From UBA981 sp942490995 (lineage in GTDB: Bacteria; Pseudomonadota; Gammaproteobacteria; Ga0077536): a stretch of 64,000 nucleotides of DNA. The position numbers and the translations under genes are program-made. Where the stretch lies: positions 1 to 64,000 of the forward strand of contig CALOBG010000130.1 of NCBI GenBank assembly GCA_942490995.1, given 5' to 3'. The notes beneath the pieces are model-generated. The model saw only the letters and a program-made list of their open reading frames with translations, had not been told where the DNA came from and did not search any database. Numbering within the stretch: the stretch's first letter is position 1; each line of letters starts with the position of its first letter. This document shows positions 8,717 to 17,533 of the stretch, piece by piece.

Positions 8717-9131
8717 TATAGTCCTATAGTCAAAAGTTAATAGTCCCAATAGTCCGTCCCAATAGTCCAGCCGCGCTAATAGATTGTCATGTTTCCGTCG
8801 ATGATAAGGTTGGGCTAACCTTGTCCTGGTTCATACAACAATGGCTTTAGATCTTTTGCCTGCCTTATTTTACGCCATACAATATCCTGTAGTGGCATGG
8901 ACATTGACACACAGTTGCCGCTTCGATATATTTGCTGGCGTTAAAATAAATTCCCCATTTTAAGTATACAAATTGCTTGGATAATTTCCCACAAATTGCT
9001 ACTGCTACAGACAATACTTTTTACAGAAGAGAGTACAGACCAGGGTGTATATGCTCATAGGTCGATTATTTCGAGATGCAATAAGGCAAACTTTTGAAAT
9101 TGTTTGATAGCAAAATAAACAGGATAGAAGA
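8717..9131. other. Intergenic region, no gene recognised
   Basis: The first 50 bases carry short degenerate AATAGTCC-type repeats next to the third RAYT repeat. The rest is AT-rich without a supportable frame. The final bases hold the upstream region of the truncated lipoprotein gene. Confidence 0.35.
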
Positions 9132-9400
9132 ATGAACGCACCAAAATCCGCAATGGTCGGCTTGAAAAGAGGCATGCCAATAGTTTTCAACAGGGTGACT
9201 GTGACTCTTTTGATAATTTGTTTTTCTACAACGGGTTGCTTTTTAGCAAATGTAAAAAAAGAAGTGCGCGAGTACTTGGCCTCCACCGTCCTGGTCGGGC
9301 GTATTTCTACCGCCTTTTCAGGCAATGGGCCCATTATTGTGGCTGCCTACGCCATGAATCAGGGCAAAAGAGAGGTGGTCCATTATACCGTTCTGCATGA
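9132..9400 (+). pseudogene. Putative lipoprotein, N-terminal fragment cut at the junction
   Basis: From ATG 9132 the protein has a positively charged start, a hydrophobic stretch (VTVTLLIICFSTTGC) ending in a lipobox-like STTGC, then ASTVLVGRISTAFSGNGPI and VVHYTVLHD. The mature part resembles the start of lipid-anchored alpha/beta-hydrolase-like proteins, but too little remains to be sure. Near 9,400 the frame passes into GC-rich DNA that is antisense to pmbA, so everything after about residue 90 in this frame is artefactual. It is the last piece with the moderate GC of the left genome. Confidence 0.55.
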
Positions 9401-10287
9401 TAGGTGGGGAAACTCGGCCAGGCTCAACGTCGATGGCAGCACCATCTCGCCGATCGCGTCGAGCAGCCAGGACGCGCGCCGATACTGCGCGGCGCCGGCA
9501 AATAGCCCCGACCAGGTGGCCGATGAGCCCCGCCGCGAGGCGTGGTTCGAGCAGCACCGGCAGACTGGTGGTGGCGAGTTTTCTTGCCCCGATTTTGGCC
9601 ACGGTACGACTCGGCCGCGCGCTGGCCGATTGCGTCGATGTCCTCGAAGCGGCTGGCGTCGCGCCCGCTGGTGTACCAGTAGCCGCGCTGCATCGCGCCG
9701 CCGTCGTCGACGGTGATCATGACCGCGCTGACGCCGTGGCGGGTGCCGCGGTAGGCGCCGTGGAAGCCGTGGCTGTTGGCCATCGCGCGCACACCGCGGT
9801 AGCGGTTGACGCTGGCGCCATCGGATTGCCTGAGGCGCTTGTCGCTGGCCAGTGCCGCGCGCTCCATACCGATTGCGAGCGCGATGGCCTGGTTGGCGTC
9901 GATCGCCCAGGGGTGATCGAGATCGAGATCGGGAACGTCGCTACACAGGTATTCGGCCGCGGGCAGGCCGGCATATTCGTCGCGTTCGCCGTGCTCGGCG
10001 ATGAGTCGCGCCGCGTCGACGGTTTCACGCAGCGCCGGGGCGGAAAAATCCGAGGTCGTTGCGTTGCCTTTGCGGCCGTCCAGGTAGACCGTTACCGCGA
10101 GCGCCTTGTCACGTTCGTATTCGATCGTCTCACACGTGCCGCCGCGCACCGTGACACTGAACCCTTCGCCGGCCGAAACCGAAACCTCGATTTCACCGCC
10201 GCCGCGGGTACCGAGTTCGAGCGTATCCAAGGCCACGCGCTCGAGCACTTCGGGATCGTTGTAGTCAGTCGCGGTCGGGGTGTTCAT
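9400..10287 (-). pseudogene. pmbA: Metalloprotease PmbA/TldE, truncated and frameshifted
   Basis: The frame starts at ATG 10287 (MNTPTATDYNDPEVLERVAL) and reads the TldD/PmbA N-terminal domain: FSVTVRGGTCETIEYERDK, MANSHGFHGAYRGTRHGVS and AVMITVDDGGAMQRGYWY. Homology then needs a frameshift near 9,607 (VAKIGARKLATTSLPVLLEP) and another near 9,497 (QYRRASWLLDAIGEMVLPST), and stops after AEFPHL at about 9,401. Roughly the last third of the family length, including the metalloprotease core, is missing because the contig changes genome here. PmbA with TldD processes modified peptides such as microcin B17 and degrades the CcdA antitoxin in E. coli. Confidence 0.8.
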
Positions 10288-10425
10288 GCTCGCTATGCTA
10301 ACCGTTCACCGCTCACGAGGCGATCCGCCGGTCGCTTTGGACGCGAGCCGTGCACGGTTACACTAAAGGCTCGGATAAAGACCTTTCCGTTCCCCAACAG
10401 CGTAACGACGACGTCGATCAGCAGC

Positions 10426-12584
10426 ATGCAAGAAGACCTCATTCTGAGCCCCCTGAACGCGCACCAGCGCGCGGCGGTGAGCTCCGCTGCGCCGCAGACC
10501 CTGGTCCTGGCCGGGGCCGGCAGCGGCAAAACCCGGGTCCTTGTCCACCGTATCGCCTGGGCGCTGCACACCGGCGAAGCCTCACCGCACGGTATTCTCG
10601 CCGTGACGTTCACCAACAAGGCCGCCGCCCAGATGCGGTCCCGTATCGAAACGCTGACCGGGCGCCCGATCGGCGGCATGTGGGTCGGCACGTTTCACAG
10701 CATCGCGCACCGCATCCTGCGCGCCCACTGGCGCGAGGCAGGCTTGCCGGAACATTTCCAGATCATCGATTCCGAAGATCAGTTGCGGGTCGTGCGACGC
10801 GCGATCCGCGGACTCAATCTCGACGACAACGAATGGCCGGCGAAGGAATCGCAATGGTATATCAACGCGCGCAAGGACGACGGCCAGCGGCCGGCGCATA
10901 TCGATGATTACGGCGACCCGGCGCTGAAAACCATGATCGATATCTACCGCGCTTACGAAGACGCCTGCGCGCGCGCCGGGCTGGTCGATTTCGCCGAGCT
11001 GTTGCTGCGCGCGCACGAGCTGTGGCAATCGACGCCGGGTTTGCTGCGCCATTACCGCGAACGCTTCTGGCACGTGCTGGTCGACGAATTCCAGGACACC
11101 AATGCCCTGCAATACGCCTGGCTTCGGCAACTGGTCGGCGACGACGGCATGATTTTCGTGGTCGGCGACGACGACCAGTCGATCTACAGCTGGCGTGGCG
11201 CCAAGGTCGAAAACATGCAGCGTTTCCGCGATGATTTCCCGCGGCATGAAATTATCCGCCTCGAACAGAACTATCGCTCGACGGCGACCATCCTCAATGC
11301 GGCCAACGCGCTGATTGCGAACAATCCAACCCGCCTCGGCAAGGAGCTGTGGACGGACGGTGCCAAGGGTGAGGCAATCACGCTGTACGCGGCCTACAAC
11401 GACCTCGACGAGGCGCGCTTCGTGGTCGATCGCATCGTGCAGTGGCGCGAGCACGGCGGGCGGCTGTCGGAATGCGCCCTGCTGTACCGCGTCAGCGCGC
11501 AGTCGCGGGTGCTGGAAGACGCGCTCGGCAGGCCGATCTGCCGTACCGGGTGTATGGTGGTTTCCGCGCTTTTACGAGCGTGCCGAAATCAAGGACGCGC
11601 TGGCCTATGTGCGGCTGGTGCACTTCGCGCATCGACGACGCCGCTTTTGAACGTATCGTCAACGTGCCGACGCGCGGGATTGGACAGCGCAGTCTCGAAG
11701 AAGTGCGGGCGGTAGCGCGACGCGAGCGCATCACCTTGTGGGAAGCCGCGCGCCAACTGATCGAAACACGAGAACTTACCGCGCGTGCACTCGGTGCGCT
11801 ACAGCGGTTCATGGATCTCATCGACCGCATGAGCGTGGTCACAACCGAGCTCGATCTGCCGGAACTGCTCGAGCAGGTGATTGCGATGAGCGGCCTGATC
11901 GAACATTACAAAAAGGAAAAAGGTGAACGCGGACTCGACCGCATCGAGAATCTCGACGAACTGCTGACCGCGGCACGCGATTTCACCCGCGCGCCCGAAG
12001 ACGAGGATGTGCCGCTGCTGGCGGCGTTTCTCACCCACGCCGCCCTCGAATCGGGCGAAGGACAGGCCGATGCTCACGCCGACAGCGTGCAGTTGATGAC
12101 CCTGCATTCGGCGAAGGGGCTGGAGTTTCCCCAGGTTTTTCTGGTCGGGGTCGAAGAAGGTCTGTTTCCACACCAGCGTTCCAGCGAGGACCCGGCCCAG
12201 CTCGAAGAAGAACGTCGGCTGTGCTACGTCGGGATCACGCGCGCGATGCGCAAACTGAATATCACCCACGCCGAATCGCGGCGCCTGCACGGCTCGGACT
12301 ATTATCCGCAACCGTCGCGCTTCATCCGCGAACTGCCGGCCGGCTTGCTCGACGAGGTGCGCCTCGGCGGGCGCGTGTCGAGCGGCCGTTCGAGCTACCA
12401 GGCCGACGCCGGCGACAACGACTTCGGGCTGCAGCTCGGGCAGCGCGTGGTCCATCGTATTTTCGGCGAAGGCGTGGTGCTGCATCTCGAGGGCCGCGGC
12501 AACCATTCGCGCGTGCAGGTTAATTTCGAGGCCGAAGGCGTGAAGTGGCTGGTCGCCGCCTACGCCGGCCTGGAAGCAGTTTGA
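10426..12584 (+). pseudogene. uvrD: DNA helicase II UvrD, frameshifted
   Basis: A superfamily 1A 3'-5' helicase for nucleotide-excision and mismatch repair. Seen: the Q-motif/Walker A region LNAHQRAAV with GAGSGKT, FTNKAAAQM, GTFHSIAHR, Walker B VLVDEFQDTN, VGDDDQSIYSWRGA, LEQNYRS, then MTLHSAKGLEFPQVF, YVGITRAM and the UvrD tail GVKWLVAAYAGLEAV. Three frame changes fall within about 100 bases (near 11,530, 11,570 and 11,625). The middle one fits loss of one T from a TTTTT run in GCTTTTACGAGCG. Corrected, the protein would be about 720 residues, the normal length. Sequence error is more likely than true inactivation. Confidence 0.88.
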
Positions 12585-12617
12585 AGCGTCTGGCGTGGAT
12601 TTAAAGGTGATTACAAA

Positions 12618-13740
12618 ATGTTGACTATCAGGGTATCGGTCCGCGCTGGCGGCGATGGTGGTGCTGATCGGGCTGAGCGGCTGCGGCGGCGCTACAGACG
12701 ACGCCACCGGCGCCGCCGACGAGCGCCGCTTTCGCTGGAAACTGGTCACGGCATGGCCGCCCAACCTACCGATCAATCACGACGCCGTGGTGCGGTTCGC
12801 CGAGGACGTGGAAACCATGAGCCGCGGTCGGTTGCAGATCCAGGTGTTTGCCGGCGGCGAGTTGATCCCCGCGCTGCAGGCTTTCGATGCGGTGTCGCAG
12901 GGCTCGGTGGAAATGGCCCACACCGCGTCGTATTACTGGGCGGGCAAGGTGCCGGCCGCGCAGTTCCTCACCGTGGTGCCGTTCGGCATGACGCAGAAGG
13001 GCGCCTGGGCCTGGATCTACGGCGGTGAGGGCCTCGATCTGTGGCGCGATCTATACGAGCCGTTCGGTGTGATCCCGTTCCCGATGGGTAACACCGGGAT
13101 CCAGATGGGCGGCTGGTTCAATAAAAAAATCGAGCGGGTCGAGGACCTGCAGGGTCTGAAGATGCGCATTCCCGGCCTCGGCGGTAAGGTCCTGGCCAAA
13201 GCCGGCGGCAACCCGGTGCTGCTCGCGGCGGCGGAAATCTATACTGCTCTCGAGCGCGGCACGATCGACGCAACCGAATGGGTCGGACCTTGCATGATGT
13301 GCGTTTCGGTCTCGATCGCGCGGCAAAGTACTACTACTACCCGGGCTGGCACGAACCCGGCACCCAGCTCGAATTGATTCGTCAACGCCAAAGCCTGGGC
13401 GCAGCTGCCACCGGACCTGCAGCGCATCGTCGAATAGGCGGCGGCGGCGGCGAGTCTGTACATGTACGGGCGCAGCGAAGTCGAGAACGCCGATGCGTTC
13501 AACGCGCTGCGCGCGGCCGGGCGCACCGAGATCCTGGAATTTCCGCGCGAAGTCACCGACCGCCTCGCGTCCCTGACCCGCGAGGTGCTGGCGGAAGAGG
13601 CCAACAAGGACCCCGATTTCGCCCGCCTGCTCAATTCCTATGAAGCGTTTCGTGCGCGCTACGCTGATTTCGAGGCGGTCACCGAACGATCCTACCGCGC
13701 CGTCGTGGAACACGCGGCTGGCCAGCAAGCTTCTGAGTAA
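12618..13740 (+). pseudogene. dctP: TRAP transporter periplasmic substrate-binding protein (DctP family), broken
   Basis: The main frame reads a short hydrophobic leader with a Cys (VVLIGLSGCGG), FRWKLVTAWPPNLPINHDAV, LQIQVFAGGELIPALQAFDA, the family block VEMAHTASYYWAGK, and GLKMRIPGLGGKVLAKAGG through EWVGP. It shifts near 13,290 (KYYYYPGWHEPGTQLELI), shifts back near 13,380 (VNAKAWAQLPPDLQRIVE), then meets an in-frame TAG at 13435-13437 before ASLYMYGRSEVENADAF and a normal end. The leader may also be shifted, with ATG 12618 in another frame. DctP binds organic acids for a DctQM permease; no permease gene is nearby. Confidence 0.75.
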
Positions 13741-13782
13741 GCGCTGCCGCGCGCGCTGGTTCGGCAGCGCGCAGCGCTGCAA

Positions 13783-14676
13783 CTATTTCGAATTCGCGAC
13801 CATGTAATCAACCGCGGCCTTGACGTCGTCGTCGGAAAAATCCGGACGTCCGCCCTTCGGCGGCATCATGCCGGCTGAACCCATGTAACCGTTGATGGCG
13901 TTGTGGTTCAGCGCGTCGATGCCTTTTTCGATGCGCGTTGCCCAGGCGGCCGCGTCGCCGAGCTTCGGCGCACCGGCAGCACCGGGGGTGTGACAGACAA
14001 AACACGCGGAGTCGTACACTTCCTTGCCCCGCCCGTTGTCAGCCGTTGCCGGCGCAATGTCTTCCTGTGCGGTCGAGGCCACCGCCGCTTCAGGCAGGTC
14101 AACCGCTGCTGGTGGCGGCACCTCGGTAGCGGCCGCAGTCGGGCTGTCGACGCCGACGGCGGCCAGCATGTAGTCGACGGCGGCGGCGACCTCGGCGTCG
14201 CTCAAGGTCGGATTGCCGCCCTTGGCCGGCATCATCCCGGCGCTGCCGGTATAACCGTTGATGGCGTTGGCGACATTGGCCTCGCGCCCGCGCGAGACCC
14301 GCTCGGCCCACGCCGCGGCGTCAGCGTATTTCGGCGCTCCGGCGATACCCTGCGCGTGGCAGGCGAAACAGACCTTGTCGTAGGTCGCCTTGCCCGGGTC
14401 GGCGCTGTCTGCCGCGGCGACCGCAACGCTCGTTGCGGCGGCTGCCGGGGCCGGCGCGCTGGCCGCCGGTTTCTCCATCTCGAGCACTTCCGTACCGGTA
14501 TTCACTCGTCCCATGGGCGCGATGCGCGATGCGACGGTTTCGCTCGGGCTCTGGGTTTCCTGAAAACTGCGGTTGACGATCTTGGCGAGGATGAAGGCCA
14601 TGATACCGACTACACACAGACCGACCAGGACCATGGAGAAGTTGCGGACGAAGACCGCGTCATCGTGATTACTCAT
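13783..14676 (-). CDS. Membrane-anchored dihaem cytochrome c (c5-type tandem)
   Basis: A 297-residue protein with an N-terminal membrane segment at about residues 14-34 (SMVLVGLCVVGIMAFILA), an Ala/Pro-rich linker, and two duplicated haem domains. The haem sites are CFACH and CFVCH, each followed by the same GAPKxxDAAAW...INGYxGSAGMMPxKGG segment that supplies the axial Met. This is the cytochrome c5 pattern. It probably carries electrons on the periplasmic face towards a terminal oxidase; the partner is not in the window. The two domains look like a recent internal duplication. Confidence 0.88.
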   Translation of the reverse strand: MSNHDDAVFVRNFSMVLVGLCVVGIMAFILAKIVNRSFQETQSPSETVASRIAPMGRVNTGTEVLEMEKPAASAPAPAAAATSVAVAAADSADPGKATYDKVCFACHAQGIAGAPKYADAAAWAERVSRGREANVANAINGYTGSAGMMPAKGGNPTLSDAEVAAAVDYMLAAVGVDSPTAAATEVPPPAAVDLPEAAVASTAQEDIAPATADNGRGKEVYDSACFVCHTPGAAGAPKLGDAAAWATRIEKGIDALNHNAINGYMGSAGMMPPKGGRPDFSDDDVKAAVDYMVANSK

Positions 14677-14861
14677 GTTCAGTTCTCGAATTGAGTCAAA
14701 AGGGCAACCGCTGACCGCGATCGGAGGTGGACAAATTCCGGCGCATTATAGCGAAAATAGCTGCTGGCTCTAGACTTGGGTAGGCCCTGCCGAGCGTCTG
14801 CATTCGGCGTCGGTGCCGCCCGGCTTGTGCAGGAAGCCGTCGACCTCGTCGACGTACCTGA

Positions 14862-15437
14862 TCACGGTTCGCCGCCGTCCTTGAACAGCGACTGGCCGAG
14901 GCTCGTGGTGTCGGTGCCGGCGATGGTGCGGATCGCGCGCTGGAACAACAGATTGTTGGGAATGCGGATGGTGCCTTTCTCGGCGTCGCTTTCTTCGAGC
15001 AGGGTGTAGAGCATATTGATCGCCACCACCCGGCCGCGGATGCCGCGCTTGTCGGCCTCTTTCATCGTCACTTCGATGAGTTCGATTTCGTCGCCGATGC
15101 GAAACGGTGCAAACGCGACCAGCAGTACGGCACACAGCAGGTTGCTCAACACGCTCCACATGGCAACGAAGCCGATCGCGACCATCACCATCAAGGCCGA
15201 TAGCGTTGTCCACAAGGCGTGAACCGAAACGCCAAGTGTCTGTACGACGAGGATCACGCCGACGGCGATAATCGTCCAGCGCGCCGCGGTGTTGAGCAAA
15301 AAGCGGGTGTTTTCGGAAATGTATTCCCGCCCGCGCAGGCGCGCGCTGCCGCGGGCGGCGAGGTGATACAGGCCGATGGCGATCGCCACGATCAGGGCGA
15401 TGCGAAACATCATGGCGGGGTTGAAAAAATGATCCAT
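14862..15437 (-). CDS. Small MscS-like mechanosensitive channel family protein
   Basis: From ATG 15437 (MDHFFNPAMMFRIALIV) the protein is 191 residues with three hydrophobic stretches: an N-terminal one, TIIAVGVILVVQTLG, and the pore-type helix LSALMVMVAIGFVAMWSVLSN. It is followed by the MscS beta domain FRIGDEIEL and GRVVAINMLYTLL and an IPNNLLFQRA motif, the counterpart of the family PN(S/N) turn. It lacks the long C-terminal domain of E. coli MscS. A longer start at 15491 exists but would add unrelated residues. Likely role: pressure-release or small-solute channel in the inner membrane. Confidence 0.8.
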   Translation of the reverse strand: MDHFFNPAMMFRIALIVAIAIGLYHLAARGSARLRGREYISENTRFLLNTAARWTIIAVGVILVVQTLGVSVHALWTTLSALMVMVAIGFVAMWSVLSNLLCAVLLVAFAPFRIGDEIELIEVTMKEADKRGIRGRVVAINMLYTLLEESDAEKGTIRIPNNLLFQRAIRTIAGTDTTSLGQSLFKDGGEP

Positions 15438-15727
15438 TGTGATCGGCCGTATACAGGTGAAACGCGGCTGTGCGGTGCCGAAGGGAACCAACAGTTGTTG
15501 ACTGCGGTCGGACCCGGCAGGTAAGCCACGGCGATTCTAACGCATCCTGTCCGGCGTGCCGGGCAGTTGACCCGATGGCCGCGCGAGTCCGGTTTTTTTA
15601 CCACATTCCGCCGCTTCAGCAGCGCGAGCGCTTTGTTATCATCCGCTGCTCGGCGCCGACGCTGGAGCGGCGCCGTGTTCAATCCTCCGTTCGGCACCCA
15701 GGCTGCCGCGAGCACCACGCTTAGGTC

Positions 15728-17533
15728 ATGACCCGCTTTCGTTATATCAGCCGCTCGGCACTTGTCCTCGCCGCCAGCCTGCTGGCCGGCTGCGGCTACT
15801 GGCCGTTCGGCGACAAAGCGGCGGACCCGCTGGCCGATGCCGAGGTCGCGCGTGCGCCCCTGATCGGTGTCGAGGTGCGCGGCATCGAAGGCCCGCCGGC
15901 GGACAACGTGCGCCTCAATCTGACTCTCGGCCAGCGCAGTTGCGACACCCCGCGCGCCTACCTTGCGGCGCTGGCCGCGCAGGGCGAACAGGAAAGCGCG
16001 GAGGCCCTGCGCGCGTTCGGCTATTACCACGCGCAGATCACACTCGCGATTGAACAGGGCGACGACTGCCCGCTCGCCGTCGTCGACGTCATACCGGGTT
16101 CGCGCGTCACGGTCAGTGCTATCGAGGTCAAGCTCGAGGGCGATGCGGCTACCGATCGCGGCTTCGAAAAGCGCCTGCGCGCAATGCCGCTGCAGATCGG
16201 CGCGGCGCTGGTGCACAGCGATTATGCGTCGAGCAAAACCCTGATCGAGTCGGTCGCGCTGGAGCGGGGCTATCTCGGCGGGCGATTTCGGCGCAGCCGC
16301 CTGATCGTCGATCCGCTCGCCGGCAGCGCCAGGATTGATCTCGTCTATGCCGCCGGCCCGCGTTACACGCTAGGTGAGATCACTATCGTCCAGGATCCGC
16401 CGTTCATCGACGAACAGCTCGTGCGGCGCTTCCTCGATCACGTTCCCGGCGAACCCTACGATGCCGCCATCGTGACGCGCTTCTACAAGGCGCTGGCGGC
16501 GAACGAGTATTTCGGCGATGTCGAGGTTCGCCCGCAATTGTCCGCAACGGTCGCACAGACGGTACCGGTTACCATCACCCTGACCGCACGCCCGAAACAC
16601 AAGTTCGGCGCCGGCGCCGGCGCCTCCACCGACGAACTGCTGCGCGGCAAGCTGAGCTATACCAACCGCCGGCTGAATCGCTGGGGACACCGTTTCGACG
16701 CGGAGGCAAGAGCCTCGGCGATCGAACAATCGCTGAGCTCGCGCTACCAGATCCCGCGTCGCCATCCGGCCGATGAATGGTTGAGTCTGCAGGCCGGGGT
16801 CCGGCGCGAGCAGGTCGACAGCTTCAAAACCACCGAGACCCAGCTCGGCGTTACCGAGACCAAACGGCGACCGTGGGACATCATGGAAACCCGTTTCCTG
16901 AACCTCAATCGTCAGGTTTATGACGTCGGCGCCGCCGATCAGGAAACCTCCACCCTGCTGATCCCCGGACTGAGCTGGAACAAGGTGACCGCCAACGATC
17001 CGCTTTACCCGACGCGCGGGTACTCGGCTACCTTTGAAGTACGCGGTGGAGCGGAGCAGGTTGTCTCGGACACGAGTTTTCTGCGCGTCATGCTGACGAC
17101 CCGGGCAGCCTATGGTCTGCCGCTGGACCTGCGCGCGCTGGTGCGTGCTGACCTGGGCGGCTTGTGGGTCGACGAGTTCGGCGCCCTGCCGCCTTCCGAG
17201 CGCTTTTTTGCCGGCGGTGACAATTCCATCCGTGGCTATGATATCGACGCCCTCGGCCCGCTCGACGCTGCCGGTCAGGTCATCGGCGGTCGCTACCTCG
17301 GCGTCCTCAGCCTCGAACTGGAAAAAACCATCGTCGGCAACTGGGGTATCGCCGCTTTTGTCGATGCCGGTAATGCCTTCGCCGGCGAAGGCGCCAGCAC
17401 CGGGATCAAAACCGGTGTCGGGCTGGGCTTGCGCTGGCGTTCGCCGGTCGGGCCGGTGCGCGTCGACCTTGCGCATCCGCTCGACAACAGCGAAATCGTG
17501 CGCCTGCATCTGCGCATCGGACCGGACCTGTGA
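15728..17533 (+). CDS. tamA: Autotransporter assembly factor TamA (Omp85 family)
   Basis: A 601-residue outer-membrane protein. After a signal-like start with LLAGC come three POTRA-type modules (to about residue 275) and a 16-strand-type barrel; the Omp85 signature FFAGGDNSIRGYD is near residue 495, and the chain ends in a strand closing with GPDL. TamA with TamB links inner and outer membranes and helps insert outer-membrane proteins or move phospholipids. The next gene is tamB, whose GTG overlaps the tamA stop. The lipobox-like LLAGC is noteworthy, as a lipid-anchored barrel would be unusual. Confidence 0.93.
   Translation: MTRFRYISRSALVLAASLLAGCGYWPFGDKAADPLADAEVARAPLIGVEVRGIEGPPADNVRLNLTLGQRSCDTPRAYLAALAAQGEQESAEALRAFGYYHAQITLAIEQGDDCPLAVVDVIPGSRVTVSAIEVKLEGDAATDRGFEKRLRAMPLQIGAALVHSDYASSKTLIESVALERGYLGGRFRRSRLIVDPLAGSARIDLVYAAGPRYTLGEITIVQDPPFIDEQLVRRFLDHVPGEPYDAAIVTRFYKALAANEYFGDVEVRPQLSATVAQTVPVTITLTARPKHKFGAGAGASTDELLRGKLSYTNRRLNRWGHRFDAEARASAIEQSLSSRYQIPRRHPADEWLSLQAGVRREQVDSFKTTETQLGVTETKRRPWDIMETRFLNLNRQVYDVGAADQETSTLLIPGLSWNKVTANDPLYPTRGYSATFEVRGGAEQVVSDTSFLRVMLTTRAAYGLPLDLRALVRADLGGLWVDEFGALPPSERFFAGGDNSIRGYDIDALGPLDAAGQVIGGRYLGVLSLELEKTIVGNWGIAAFVDAGNAFAGEGASTGIKTGVGLGLRWRSPVGPVRVDLAHPLDNSEIVRLHLRIGPDL

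Noticed and set aside
9132..9716. A single 194-codon plus-strand ORF spanning the junction
   Set aside because: Only the first 90 or so codons look like protein; the rest is Arg/Ala-rich antisense of pmbA in GC-rich DNA.
9397..10425. A 343-codon N-terminal extension of UvrD
   Set aside because: It is antisense to pmbA and lacks any domain; UvrD homology starts at MQEDLILSPLNAHQ (10426).
13903..14694. Plus-strand ORF rich in Arg and Cys
   Set aside because: Exact antisense of the dihaem cytochrome gene, whose CxxCH motifs and duplication establish the coding strand.
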